From: Klebsiella quasivariicola
GTDB lineage: Bacteria > Pseudomonadota > Gammaproteobacteria > Enterobacterales > Enterobacteriaceae
Assembly (NCBI RefSeq): GCF_002269255.1
Contig: NZ_CP022823.1
Span: forward strand, 3,658,001 to 3,722,000
Direction: 5' to 3'
DNA: 64,000 bases
The notes under the pieces are model-generated. The model did not search any database. It was not told the origin of the DNA and was given only the letters and a program-made list of their open reading frames with translations. The position numbers were made by a program, and so were the translations under genes. This document shows, piece after piece, positions 26,163-35,104 of the stretch; positions within the stretch are counted from its first letter, which is position 1, and every line of letters begins with the position of its first letter.

Positions 26163-27032
26163 TTTGCTCGCGAGGTCGAAACGGGCGCGATCAAAGCGCC
26201 CGGTATTGACCAGACTATCCACCTCATCCCACAGCAGATAGAGCCAGCGCCGCCAGACGAATGCCTCGGAAACTGGCGCCTGCTGCAGGTAGCGCCATAG
26301 CAGTTGCTCGGCCTGGCCCCCCTCGGCCAGGCGGAACAGTTCATACTCGCGCGGCGCCCACAGCATCATCCCCGGACCGACCATCGCCAGCAGCTGATCG
26401 CTGCGCGGGTCTTTGAGCATGCTGCGCAGGGTGAAGTTACCATGCACCAACACAGCATTGTCATTGAAATCACGGAACAGCTCCGGAAGGCACTCGCGGG
26501 AGCGGAACAAAAGGCGCTTATCCTGCATGGTCAGGCCGGTGTCCTGATACAGGTTCAGGGTGCTCCACAATATCTCTACCCGCTGGCGGTACCAGTTCGG
26601 CCACAGGTTTTCCTGGGTATTGTCGACCATTCCCACGCAGCCGCCGCTGTCCTGACGATGCCAGGCCAACAGCGCCTCGACGATTTGCTCCTGCAATTGC
26701 TCCCAGCGCGCCGGGGTGCGCGTCGGCGCCTCCACCGGTACGCCGCGCAGGCGCTCAAGCAGCAGCACATCTGGTCCGGGATGCTCTTCGTGCGTCATCA
26801 CGCCGTAAACCACCGGCATACGCACCGTACCACTGCGCGCGAGGGTGGAGATCTTCCATGCCAGTTGCCGCGCCACGCCGGGCGTGGTGAAACTTCGCGC
26901 CAGCAGCGGCATCGGGTTTCCCTGCGCATCATACAGCGACCACAGCGCCGTAGCGGCTTGTTCACTGACACACTCCACCCGGCTTAACTTTTCGCCCAGC
27001 AGATGACTGAGTTCGGTTCGCAACTGTTCCAT
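26139..27032 (-). CDS. ycbJ: YcbJ, phosphotransferase-like protein
   Basis: This 297-residue protein is of the aminoglycoside phosphotransferase/choline kinase-like fold and has no firmly known substrate. The kinase-like brace is visible in V-L-V-H-G-N-F-T-L-R-S-M near residue 195. The usual catalytic aspartate is replaced there by asparagine (H-G-N-F in place of H-G-D), so activity as a classical kinase is uncertain. It overlaps elyC tail to tail. Not predicted to confer drug resistance. Confidence 0.88.
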   Translation of the reverse strand: MEQLRTELSHLLGEKLSRVECVSEQAATALWSLYDAQGNPMPLLARSFTTPGVARQLAWKISTLARSGTVRMPVVYGVMTHEEHPGPDVLLLERLRGVPVEAPTRTPARWEQLQEQIVEALLAWHRQDSGGCVGMVDNTQENLWPNWYRQRVEILWSTLNLYQDTGLTMQDKRLLFRSRECLPELFRDFNDNAVLVHGNFTLRSMLKDPRSDQLLAMVGPGMMLWAPREYELFRLAEGGQAEQLLWRYLQQAPVSEAFVWRRWLYLLWDEVDSLVNTGRFDRARFDLASKSLLPWLV

Positions 27033-27113
27033 TGTCGATTACCCCTATGAACACTACTGGTTTCATAATGAGCGCCCGCACCTGGGTTGTCATCGGATAA
27101 GATCAAAAAGGGG

Positions 27114-27154
27114 CAAAAAAAGCGAAAACCGGCGGGAATATCCCCTCCCGCCGG
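27114..27154 (-). terminator. Terminator after kdsB
   Basis: CCGGCGGGA (27129-27137) pairs with TCCCGCCGG (27146-27154). On the minus strand the stem is followed by TTTTCGCTTTTTTT. It ends the ycaR-kdsB transcript. Confidence 0.88.
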
Positions 27155-27168
27155 GAGGGGAAAGAGGA

Positions 27169-27915
27169 CTAACGCAGCTCAGCGCGCACGCGCTCCAGAT
27201 CTTCCGGGGTATCGACACCGGTGCCGGGCACTTCGGCCGCCACGGCGACATGGATTTTCTCGCCATACCACAGCACGCGTAGCTGCTCGAGCATTTCAAT
27301 TTGCTCCAGCGGGCTCGGCGCCCAGCTGACATAGCGACGAATAAAGCCGGCGCGGTAGCCATAGATGCCGATGTGACGCAGCAGGGAATCACCGATGGTC
27401 TCACGGGAGTGAGCAAAGCGATCGCGATCCCAGGGTATGGTGGCACGGGAGAAATAAAGCGCATAACCTTGCGCATCCATCACCACTTTCACCGCATTTG
27501 GATTAAACGCCTCTTCCGCATCGTGGATCGGTACCGCCAGCGTTGCCATTCCGCTGCTGCTGGACGCCAGATTCTCCGCCACCTGGCGAACGATCGCCGG
27601 CGGGATCATCGGCTCATCGCCCTGAATATTGACGATAATAGTGTCATCACTGAACGCGCACTTCTCCACCACTTCCGCCAGCCGTTCAGTGCCGGACTGA
27701 TGATCGGCACGGGTCATACAGACCTCGCCGCCGGCGGCTTCAACCGCCCGGGCGACTTCTTCGTGATCGGTGGCGACAATAATGCGATCCGCGCCGGATT
27801 CGCGCGCACGCTCCAGCACATGGACAATCATCGGTTTGCCGTTAATGTCCTGCAGTGGTTTTCCCGGCAGGCGCGTAGAGGCGAAACGCGCAGGAATAAT
27901 AACCACGAAACTCAT
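27169..27915 (-). CDS. kdsB: CMP-Kdo synthetase (3-deoxy-manno-octulosonate cytidylyltransferase)
   Basis: KdsB activates Kdo to CMP-Kdo for the lipopolysaccharide inner core. The 248-residue chain has the nucleotidyltransferase opening I-I-P-A-R-F-A-S-T-R-L-P-G-K-P near residues 6-20, N-I-Q-G-D-E-P near 96 and G-T-G-V-D-T-P-E-D near 231. The start overlaps the ycaR stop by four bases. Upstream neighbours lpxK and msbA also belong to lipid A and LPS synthesis. Confidence 0.96.
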   Translation of the reverse strand: MSFVVIIPARFASTRLPGKPLQDINGKPMIVHVLERARESGADRIIVATDHEEVARAVEAAGGEVCMTRADHQSGTERLAEVVEKCAFSDDTIIVNIQGDEPMIPPAIVRQVAENLASSSSGMATLAVPIHDAEEAFNPNAVKVVMDAQGYALYFSRATIPWDRDRFAHSRETIGDSLLRHIGIYGYRAGFIRRYVSWAPSPLEQIEMLEQLRVLWYGEKIHVAVAAEVPGTGVDTPEDLERVRAELR

Positions 27916-28094
27916 GAGTGACTCTCTTCAACCGTCAGCGCTCGGGCCTCTGTCTCCAGCAGCACAGGAATACCATCGCGCAGCGGAAACGCCAGACTAT
28001 CAAGTTTGCAAATAAGTTCTTGCTTATCCTGACTGTAATAAAGCTTACCGTTACAGACCGGGCAGGCGATGATTTCAAGTAAACGATGATCCAT
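27912..28094 (-). CDS. ycaR: YcaR, small Trm112-like protein
   Basis: YcaR is a 60-residue protein of the UPF0434/Trm112 family. I chose the ATG at 28094 (M-D-H-R-L-L-E-I-I-A), with GGAGG upstream; a longer frame to 28133 lacks support. The C-P-V-C pair at 11-14 is half of a zinc-ribbon-like site; the second pair is reduced to one cysteine (E-L-I-C). Its biochemical role is not established. It overlaps kdsB by ATGA. Confidence 0.9.
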   Translation of the reverse strand: MDHRLLEIIACPVCNGKLYYSQDKQELICKLDSLAFPLRDGIPVLLETEARALTVEESHS

Positions 28095-28157
28095 GTTTCC
28101 TCCTGATGGACCGGATAGATTTCTCAGCAGCATATCACAGGAAGCTTGACGCCGGGA

Positions 28158-29387
28158 TCAATCGGCGTCGATTTCCCACCCTTGTGTCTGGCCGATAAAC
28201 AGCCCTTCCGGCAGGCGTTGGCACAGGATCCGTTCCGCCGATTGCCAGCGCGCGAAGTCGTTAATCGCCCGGCGCAGCCCCTGTTCCAGACCTCGGGTGA
28301 TCTTCACCCCGTCCTCCAGCCACAGGGAGAAGATCTCCAGCTCCCGGCGTTTGCGATGTATTTTACTGTCCATTCGCCCAACCAGCTTACCCTGGTGCAG
28401 CAAGGGCAGTACAAAATAGCCATACTGCCGCTTCGGCGCCGGCGTATAGCACTCCAGACGATAGCTAAAGTTAAACAGTTGCTCGGCGCGTTTTCGATCC
28501 CAGACCACCGGGTCGAAGGGAGAGAGCACGGCGCTATGGCTGGGGGTAAGTTTACCGCCGGGCGCGGACTCCAGCTGCGCCAGCGCGTCGCGATGCAGCC
28601 ACATCTCGCCAAGGGCTTCGACATTAACCGGCACCACGAGGCCCTCTTCCTGCCAGGCCGCCAGCAGAGCCGGTAACGCAGGCTGACGTAAGCGATAGTA
28701 ATCGGCCAGCCACTGGGGGCGAAAGATACCGAGACTGCGGGCGCTGTTGCGCAGCATGATGGCCTCTGCTTCATCGCGGGAAAGCGCGTCGCGCGCGTCG
28801 TCCCAATGCGGCATCACTCGCCGGGTTAAATCATAGACACGGTGAAAGTTACGCCGCTCTACCACCATCACTTCACCGGCAGTAAACAATCCTTCGAGGT
28901 GGCGCTTATGCGGTTTCCACTCCCACCAGCCGCTGGCGCCTTTGCGTGGGTGGGAAAAATCCGCCGAGCGAACCGGGCCGTTTTGCCCGATATGCGCCAG
29001 CAGCTCGGCAATACTCCCGGCATGCTCCTCCATCCACGCGCGATGGTATTTCCAGCCCATATTGTCAGGATTCAACATACGATGGCGCACCAGGGCAAAG
29101 TCGCTGCGAGGCAGAAAACAGGCTTCATGCGCCCAGTACTCCATCAGTTCGCCGCTACGCAGCGACTCATCCAGCCAGTGCTGTGGATAGTTACCCAGGC
29201 GACTGAACAGCACGAGGTAGGGGCTGCGGGCCACCACGTTGATAGTATCGATTTGCAGCAGCGACATCTGCTGAATGGTAGAAAGGATGTCATTCGGGCG
29301 AGCGCGACGCCGGGGCTTTTTTAACACCCCCTGCGCCGCGAGATGAAGATGGCGCGCCTCGTTAAGCGATAATTGCAATACCGACAT
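28158..29387 (-). CDS. ycaQ: Interstrand-crosslink DNA glycosylase YcaQ (AlkX/AlkZ2-type)
   Basis: YcaQ is a winged-helix (HTH_42) DNA glycosylase reported to unhook interstrand crosslinks and excise N7-alkylated bases. The protein is 409 residues. The QxD-type catalytic motif is visible as L-Q-I-D-T-I near residue 45. Three winged-helix modules are expected along the chain. It lies between ycaR and lpxK on the same strand, with about 60 bases on each side. Confidence 0.9.
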   Translation of the reverse strand: MSVLQLSLNEARHLHLAAQGVLKKPRRRARPNDILSTIQQMSLLQIDTINVVARSPYLVLFSRLGNYPQHWLDESLRSGELMEYWAHEACFLPRSDFALVRHRMLNPDNMGWKYHRAWMEEHAGSIAELLAHIGQNGPVRSADFSHPRKGASGWWEWKPHKRHLEGLFTAGEVMVVERRNFHRVYDLTRRVMPHWDDARDALSRDEAEAIMLRNSARSLGIFRPQWLADYYRLRQPALPALLAAWQEEGLVVPVNVEALGEMWLHRDALAQLESAPGGKLTPSHSAVLSPFDPVVWDRKRAEQLFNFSYRLECYTPAPKRQYGYFVLPLLHQGKLVGRMDSKIHRKRRELEIFSLWLEDGVKITRGLEQGLRRAINDFARWQSAERILCQRLPEGLFIGQTQGWEIDAD

Positions 29388-29441
29388 GCAGGTTCTCCGT
29401 CAGGAATTCCAGCACAGCGGCGGGCAAAGCCGGCGCCTCGG

Positions 29442-30422
29442 TTAACGTTGCGCCAACGTCGCTAAGTCCGCGAGCAACCGCTGTGCGCGTTCATCGGCCA
29501 TTATGGCGTCGACCGGTAAATACCACCAGTTCGCGGCGGCGAAATCGCGACATTTCACCGCGTCTTTCTCGGTCATCAGCAGCGTCTGATCGGCGGTTAC
29601 CAGAGCGGCGACGTCGGCCTGACTCAGCGCCTGATGGTCCGCCAGGGCTACGGTTTTAACCGGCTGGACGCCACAGTTTTCAAGGGTGGCGAAAAAGCGC
29701 GGCGGATGGCCGATGCCGGCCATCGCCACTACGTTCGTGAAAGTCGAGACATCGCGACGTTCGCCGGTAAGCAGGTTAACCGCCATCCCGGGACGCAGTT
29801 GCATCGGGATCTCCCCCGGACGCGCTACGCCACCGTTAACGATAACTGCATCAACGCTTTGCAAGCGCGACGCCCGCTCGCGCATCGGCCCGGCCGGTAA
29901 CCACCAGCCGTTGCCAAAGCGGCGCACGCCGTCGATAACGACAATTTCTCTGTCCCGCGCCAGCTTATAGTGCTGCAACCCGTCGTCGGTCACGATAATC
30001 TGCAGATCGTGCGCGCTGAGCAATGCTTTTACCGCGTCGCTGCGCAGCGGAGCGACAGCGACCGGCGCGCCGGTACGCTGATGGATTAACACCGGTTCAT
30101 CACCGGCCTGCGCCGTACTGGTCCTGTCGTCCAACACCAGCGGATAGCGTTCAGCTTTACCGCCGTAGCCGCGAGACACGACGCCAACGCGAATACCGCG
30201 CTGCTGCAACTGCTCCACCAGCCAGATCACCACCGGCGTTTTGCCATTACCGCCGGCGGTGAGGTTACCGACCACCACCACCGGCACCGGCGCGCGCCAG
30301 GCTTTTTGCCACCCCAGCTGATAGCTGAGGCGAATAACCGCACTCACCAGGCCATACAGCCAGGAGAGCGGCAGCAGCAGGCGCCACAGCGGCGATTCCC
30401 CGGACCAGATACGTGCGATCAT
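29442..30422 (-). CDS. lpxK: Tetraacyldisaccharide 4'-kinase LpxK
   Basis: LpxK phosphorylates the 4' position of the lipid A disaccharide precursor at the inner membrane. At 326 residues it is near the usual 328. A single N-terminal hydrophobic helix (about 12-33) precedes the P-loop T-A-G-G-N-G-K-T at 55-62. The start overlaps the msbA stop by four bases (ATGA), the conserved msbA-lpxK pair. Confidence 0.96.
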   Translation of the reverse strand: MIARIWSGESPLWRLLLPLSWLYGLVSAVIRLSYQLGWQKAWRAPVPVVVVGNLTAGGNGKTPVVIWLVEQLQQRGIRVGVVSRGYGGKAERYPLVLDDRTSTAQAGDEPVLIHQRTGAPVAVAPLRSDAVKALLSAHDLQIIVTDDGLQHYKLARDREIVVIDGVRRFGNGWWLPAGPMRERASRLQSVDAVIVNGGVARPGEIPMQLRPGMAVNLLTGERRDVSTFTNVVAMAGIGHPPRFFATLENCGVQPVKTVALADHQALSQADVAALVTADQTLLMTEKDAVKCRDFAAANWWYLPVDAIMADERAQRLLADLATLAQR

Positions 30423-32167
30423 TCGCCGAATTGCATCTTATGCAGCTGAGCGTACACGCCTTTATGCTCCAGCAGGTCGTGGTGCGTTCCGCGCTCTACG
30501 ATCCGCCCGTCTTCAACCACCACGATTTCGTCGGCCTGCTCAATGGTCGACAGACGGTGGGCGATAACCAGCGAGGTACGGTTTTTCTGCAGCTCATCCA
30601 GCGCCGCCTGAATGGCACGCTCGGACTCGGTATCCAGCGCCGAGGTGGCTTCATCAAGGATCAGGATCGGGCTGTTGCGCAGCAGCGCACGGGCGATAGC
30701 AATACGCTGGCGCTGACCGCCGGACAGCATCACGCCATTTTCGCCGATGATGGTATCCAGACCATTGTCCATCTTATTGATGAAGTCCATGGCGTAGGCC
30801 ATCCGCGCAGCCTCTTCTATCTGCTCGCGGCTGTACTCTTCGGTACGCGCATAGGCGATATTGTTGGCGACGGTATCGTTGAACAGGTGCACATTCTGTG
30901 ACACCAGCGCCACCTGATCGCGCAGCGAGCTCAGCTTGTACTCGCGCAGGTCGTGGCCATCCAGCAGGATCTGCCCGTCGTCGACATCGTAGAAGCGTGT
31001 GATCAGGCTGGCGATGGTCGATTTACCCGACCCGGATCGTCCCACCAGGGCGACGGTTTTCCCTTCCGGGATATCGAGATTGATATTGCGCAGCGCGGCC
31101 ACTTCGCGACCCGGATAGGTAAAGGTGACGTTCTCGAACTTGAGATTGCCTTTCGCCCGCTCAATGACCCGCGTACCTTCGTCTTTTTCCTGCTCGGAAT
31201 CGAGGATCGCAAACAGCGTCTGGCACGCCGCCATCCCGCGCTGGAACTGGGCATTGACGTTGGTCAGCGACTTCAGTGGACGCATCAGCGCAATCATCGA
31301 GGAGAAGACCACGGTAATGGTCCCGGCGGTCAGGGTGTCCATCACGCTCGGGAAGCTGGCGGCATACAGGACAAAGGCCAGCGCCAGTGAGGCGATAAGC
31401 TGAATGATTGGATCAGAGATGGAAGAGGCAGAAACCATTTTCATGCCCTGCAGACGCATCTTGTTGCTGACCTTATCAAACCGTTTGGTTTCTACTTCCT
31501 GGCCGCCAAACATCAGCACTTCTTTGTGTCCTTTCAGCATCTGCTCGGCGCTGGTGGTAACCTGCCCCATCGTGTTCTGCATATTTTTACTGATATTGCG
31601 AAAGCGCTTGGAGACCACGCGGATCGCCACTGACACAATCGGCGCCAGCACGATCAGGATCAGCGACAGCTGCCAGCTATAATAGAACATCATCACAAAC
31701 AGGCCGATAATCGATGCCCCTTCACGGACCACGGTGATCAGCGCGCTGGAAGAGGAGGAGGCGACCTGCTCAGAATCATAGGTGATACGTGACAGCAGCG
31801 TTCCGGTAGACTGCTTGTCAAAGAAGGCCACCGGCATGCCCATCATGTGGCCGAACAGGCGACGACGCATGGTCATCACAACTTTGCCGGAAACCCAGGA
31901 GATACAATAGCTCGAGATGTAGCTGGTGATCCCACGCAGCACCATCAGTCCGATAACCACCAGCGGCATCCATAGCAGCACTGAGCGATCCGTTTTACCA
32001 AAACCATCATCCAATAACGGTTTAAGAAGCGATAACATGAAGGTGTCACTGCCCGCGTTAAGCACTAACGCCACCGCCGCTACGATTAGCCCGGCTTTAA
32101 ACGGTGCGATAATCGGCCAAAGTCGGCGGAAGGTCTGCCACGTGGAGAGATCTTTATCGTTCTGCAT
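30419..32167 (-). CDS. msbA: Lipid A export ABC transporter MsbA
   Basis: MsbA flips lipid A-core across the inner membrane. It is a 582-residue half-transporter: six transmembrane helices in about residues 1-320, then a nucleotide-binding domain. Walker A is GRSGSGKST near 376, the signature LSGGQRQR near 481 and Walker B ILILDEAT near 501, with a switch histidine in VIAHRLST. It is coupled to lpxK. Confidence 0.97.
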   Translation of the reverse strand: MQNDKDLSTWQTFRRLWPIIAPFKAGLIVAAVALVLNAGSDTFMLSLLKPLLDDGFGKTDRSVLLWMPLVVIGLMVLRGITSYISSYCISWVSGKVVMTMRRRLFGHMMGMPVAFFDKQSTGTLLSRITYDSEQVASSSSSALITVVREGASIIGLFVMMFYYSWQLSLILIVLAPIVSVAIRVVSKRFRNISKNMQNTMGQVTTSAEQMLKGHKEVLMFGGQEVETKRFDKVSNKMRLQGMKMVSASSISDPIIQLIASLALAFVLYAASFPSVMDTLTAGTITVVFSSMIALMRPLKSLTNVNAQFQRGMAACQTLFAILDSEQEKDEGTRVIERAKGNLKFENVTFTYPGREVAALRNINLDIPEGKTVALVGRSGSGKSTIASLITRFYDVDDGQILLDGHDLREYKLSSLRDQVALVSQNVHLFNDTVANNIAYARTEEYSREQIEEAARMAYAMDFINKMDNGLDTIIGENGVMLSGGQRQRIAIARALLRNSPILILDEATSALDTESERAIQAALDELQKNRTSLVIAHRLSTIEQADEIVVVEDGRIVERGTHHDLLEHKGVYAQLHKMQFGE

Positions 32168-32203
32168 TCAATAAACCAGCTTGTGTTGAAATAGCCGCAT
32201 ATT

Positions 32204-34462
32204 CTACCCGTTATCGGCGGGCGCGCCAAACCACTGATGATACCAACGGGGTAAAACTTGATCCCGTAAGCTGTGGATTTGCCACCCTTCTGTGGAAAAA
32301 ACCACCGTTATCTGCCCCAGCTGCGGCGTAGCGAACCAGCGATACCCCCTCTGGCGATAGCGCTGAACGACCTTATACGAGGGCATCCGCCACGCATTGT
32401 AGCGCGAAGCAGAGGCCAGCGCGGCCACCCCCTCCACCCGGCGGACCAACAGCGCGCTGGAGGAGGTATTACTGCCGTGGTGGGGAACCTGAATAAGTGT
32501 AGACGTCAGATGCTGCCAGTAGCGGCTGATCATCGCCTGCTCCGCCTGACGTTCAATATCGCCAGTCAGCAGGATGCTGGAGCGACCATCATCGATCCGC
32601 ACCACACACGAGTGATTATTCCCCTTGGCCGTGCTGCCTGGCAGCGGCCAAAGCGCCTGGAAAGTAAGCCCCTGCCACTGCCAGCGCTCGCCGCGATGAC
32701 ACGGCAGATGCTGCGCCCAGCCTAAAGGGCTGCGCACCCACGCCTGCGGCCATGCCTGTAGCACTGAATTAAGGCCGCCGCGATGATCAAGATGCTCATG
32801 GCTCAGCACAATGCCCTGCAGCTGTAGATGGTGCCAGCGCAGCCATGGGATAATCACCTGTTGACCGCTGTCACCCTGCGGCCATGCTGGCCCGGTATCA
32901 TACAACAGCGCCTTACCGTGACGCTCAATCACCATCGCCAACCCCTGCCCGACATCCAACATCGTCACCCGCCATTCGTCCGCAGGTGGTTGTCGGCCGA
33001 ATGGCCACATCAGCAAAAACAGCACGCTGAGACACAGCGCCGGTGAATGCCGCCAGCTCTGAAAACGCCAGCCCATCACCAACAGCCACGGCAGGCTACT
33101 GATCCACAGCCAGCGAGCATCAAGCGTCAACCAGCCGTCCGGTAAACGTCTTAATCCCCAGAACAATACCGCCAGCACGCGATCGGCCGCCAGCCAGAGT
33201 AGCGACTCCACTATCTCCGGCCCCGTGAGATGCACCAGCATCGCGGTCAGAATAAGCGGCACCGCCAGCAGGGTGACTAACGGTACCGCCAGTAAATTAG
33301 CCGCCATGGACGTCAGGCTTATGCCGTGGAATAGCAACAGCTGCAACGGCATCAGCAGCAGCGTCACGCCAGCCTGCAAATGAACAAGAGCCATTAAGGC
33401 CTTCCACGGCCAGCGCCCGGCAGGAAGCGGTAGCCACTGGAACCAGAAGATCAGCCCCGCCACGGCAAAAGCGGACAGCCACAGGCTTTGCGACAGGACC
33501 GCCAGCGGGTCGGCAATGAGTATCGCTCCCAGACAACAGAGCCACACCTGCCACGCCGTCCAGCGCTGGCCCGACAAACGCAAAGCGCAGCAGACCGCAA
33601 GCCCTACGCAGGTTCGCAGTGCCGGCGGCTGCATACCGGTCAACCAGGCGTAGCCGATGGCGCCGAGCAGCCCGGCCAGCAGCGGCATTCGCCAGCCGAT
33701 CCAGCTGCCCGGGAAAAGAGCCTGCATACCGCGCAGCAGCAGCACGATAAGAGATGCTGCCAGGGCGATATGCAGACCTGAGATGGCCATAAGATGGGAG
33801 GTGCCCGTATTTTGCATCAGGGCTTTTATCTCCGTCGGCAGGGCCAGCCGCTCCCCCATCCCTAATCCCAATATCACCGCACGCCAGGGATAAGGCTCCA
33901 GACGCCGGGTCAGCGACGCCAGATAGCGGGCGCGCAGACTGCAGCGGGTATCCAGCGCGGAAGCGGCGACGATCCCTCCGCTCAGCGGCCGGTGCTGGGC
34001 CAGCGCATAGCGCTGGCTGTCGAAGCCCCCTTCATTGAGCTGGCCGTGCACTGGGCGCAGGCGCAGCGTCATCAGCCAGTGTTGTCCCGCGCAGGCTGAG
34101 CCGGGGGTGAGATCTCCGTACAGCGTCACACCAACCGGAGGAAACAGATAGCGACCCGCCAGGCGCACAATCTGGCCTCGATGCAGGGTCTGGCCATCCG
34201 TCTCGCTGAGGATCACTTCCGCCTGCCGGGTGGCACCGGTGAGGTGCTGCGTGGGCCACAGGGCCTGATACGCGCTCAATACTCCCCAGATCATCAGCAG
34301 GAGCGTCATCGTCACCCAGGGGATAGCCGGCCTACACCAGCGGATCAGCAGCAGCGCCAGGACACCCGCCCCCGCCAGGATGCGCGGGCCCGGCAACGTG
34401 GGTAGCCAGAGGAGCGGCAGCATCGCAATGATGGCGCATCCGGCAAGCCATGGAAAACGCAT
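32204..34462 (-). CDS. ycaI: ComEC/Rec2-family membrane protein (YcaI)
   Basis: YcaI is the enterobacterial relative of the ComEC DNA-uptake channel. I chose the ATG at 34462 (M-R-F-P-W-L-A-G-C), with GGAGGTG just upstream, giving 752 residues; a longer frame to 34621 overlaps the intergenic region. The N-terminal half is strongly hydrophobic with the competence domain (M-A-I-S-G-L-H-I near 240). The C-terminal metallo-beta-lactamase-like domain shows M-L-D-V-G-Q-G near 508 and S-H-E-H-L-D-H-R-G near 561. Whether it serves DNA uptake in this organism is unknown. Confidence 0.92.
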   Translation of the reverse strand: MRFPWLAGCAIIAMLPLLWLPTLPGPRILAGAGVLALLLIRWCRPAIPWVTMTLLLMIWGVLSAYQALWPTQHLTGATRQAEVILSETDGQTLHRGQIVRLAGRYLFPPVGVTLYGDLTPGSACAGQHWLMTLRLRPVHGQLNEGGFDSQRYALAQHRPLSGGIVAASALDTRCSLRARYLASLTRRLEPYPWRAVILGLGMGERLALPTEIKALMQNTGTSHLMAISGLHIALAASLIVLLLRGMQALFPGSWIGWRMPLLAGLLGAIGYAWLTGMQPPALRTCVGLAVCCALRLSGQRWTAWQVWLCCLGAILIADPLAVLSQSLWLSAFAVAGLIFWFQWLPLPAGRWPWKALMALVHLQAGVTLLLMPLQLLLFHGISLTSMAANLLAVPLVTLLAVPLILTAMLVHLTGPEIVESLLWLAADRVLAVLFWGLRRLPDGWLTLDARWLWISSLPWLLVMGWRFQSWRHSPALCLSVLFLLMWPFGRQPPADEWRVTMLDVGQGLAMVIERHGKALLYDTGPAWPQGDSGQQVIIPWLRWHHLQLQGIVLSHEHLDHRGGLNSVLQAWPQAWVRSPLGWAQHLPCHRGERWQWQGLTFQALWPLPGSTAKGNNHSCVVRIDDGRSSILLTGDIERQAEQAMISRYWQHLTSTLIQVPHHGSNTSSSALLVRRVEGVAALASASRYNAWRMPSYKVVQRYRQRGYRWFATPQLGQITVVFSTEGWQIHSLRDQVLPRWYHQWFGAPADNG

Positions 34463-34610
34463 AAACACCTCCCTGTGAGCGGGCAGTGTGACGCAAGGCA
34501 ACGCTGGCGTCCTGCCAGAAAATCCAGGTGTGCGTAGCGCTTTCCAGACAATCGTATCGGTTGCACTCCGGCTCGCTCTTTTTGCGAAGCTGGACGCAAA
34601 TGATGGGCAC

Positions 34611-34636
34611 AAAAAAAGCACCCGAAGGTGCTTTTT
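34611..34636 (-). terminator. Terminator after ihfB
   Basis: AGCACC pairs with GGTGCT around CGAA, flanked by an A-run on one side and T-run on the other. It ends ihfB on the minus strand. Confidence 0.85.
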
Positions 34637-34665
34637 ATCGTCAGACAGGTTGCACGTTGTGCAAC

Positions 34666-34953
34666 TTATCCTTCATAAATATTGGCGCGGTCACGTAATT
34701 CTTTCCCGGGCTTAAAGTGCGGAACGTACTTACCTTCCAGTTCGACTTTATCACCAGTTTTCGGGTTACGTCCGGTGCGAGGTGCTCGATAGTGCAGAGA
34801 GAAGCTGCCGAAACCGCGGATTTCAATGCGCTCACCTTGAGCAAGCGTTGAGGCCATATGTTCCAGCATTTCTTTAACAGCATCTTCCACCGCTTTCGCC
34901 GGAATGTGAGATTGCTGGCTGGCAAGTCTTTCAATCAATTCTGACTTGGTCAT
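34666..34953 (-). CDS. ihfB: Integration host factor beta subunit
   Basis: IHF-beta pairs with IHF-alpha to form a sequence-specific DNA-bending protein. I chose the ATG at 34953 (M-T-K-S-E-L-I-E-R-L), giving 95 residues. The DNA-minor-groove arm carries the R-N-P-K-T-G motif near residues 62-67, and G-F-G-S-F-S is near 48-53. The tail N-I-Y-E-G is one residue longer than in E. coli. It lies 151 bases after rpsA. Confidence 0.96.
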   Translation of the reverse strand: MTKSELIERLASQQSHIPAKAVEDAVKEMLEHMASTLAQGERIEIRGFGSFSLHYRAPRTGRNPKTGDKVELEGKYVPHFKPGKELRDRANIYEG

Positions 34954-34999
34954 TATTCCTCCGGTTTCCTTCAAGGCAAAAATTAGCTAACAGCTTAAA

Positions 35000-35022
35000 C
35001 AAGGGCGGCCGTAGCCGCCCTT
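35000..35022 (-). terminator. Stem-loop between rpsA and ihfB
   Basis: AAGGGCGGC pairs with GCCGCCCTT around CGTA (35001-35022). On the minus strand it is followed by TTGTTT, so it could be a partial terminator for rpsA, with an ihfB promoter upstream or downstream. Confidence 0.6.
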
Positions 35023-35104
35023 TGTGCTTGATTACAGGACGAATCCTGCAATCTGTCAAGTAAACTCGTCACTATTCAGGTTGTTATTACCTGAATGACA
35101 GAGA

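Noticed and set aside
32204..34462. ycaI/comEC as evidence of a competence island
   Set aside because: It is in its conserved core position next to msbA, with no other competence genes nearby.
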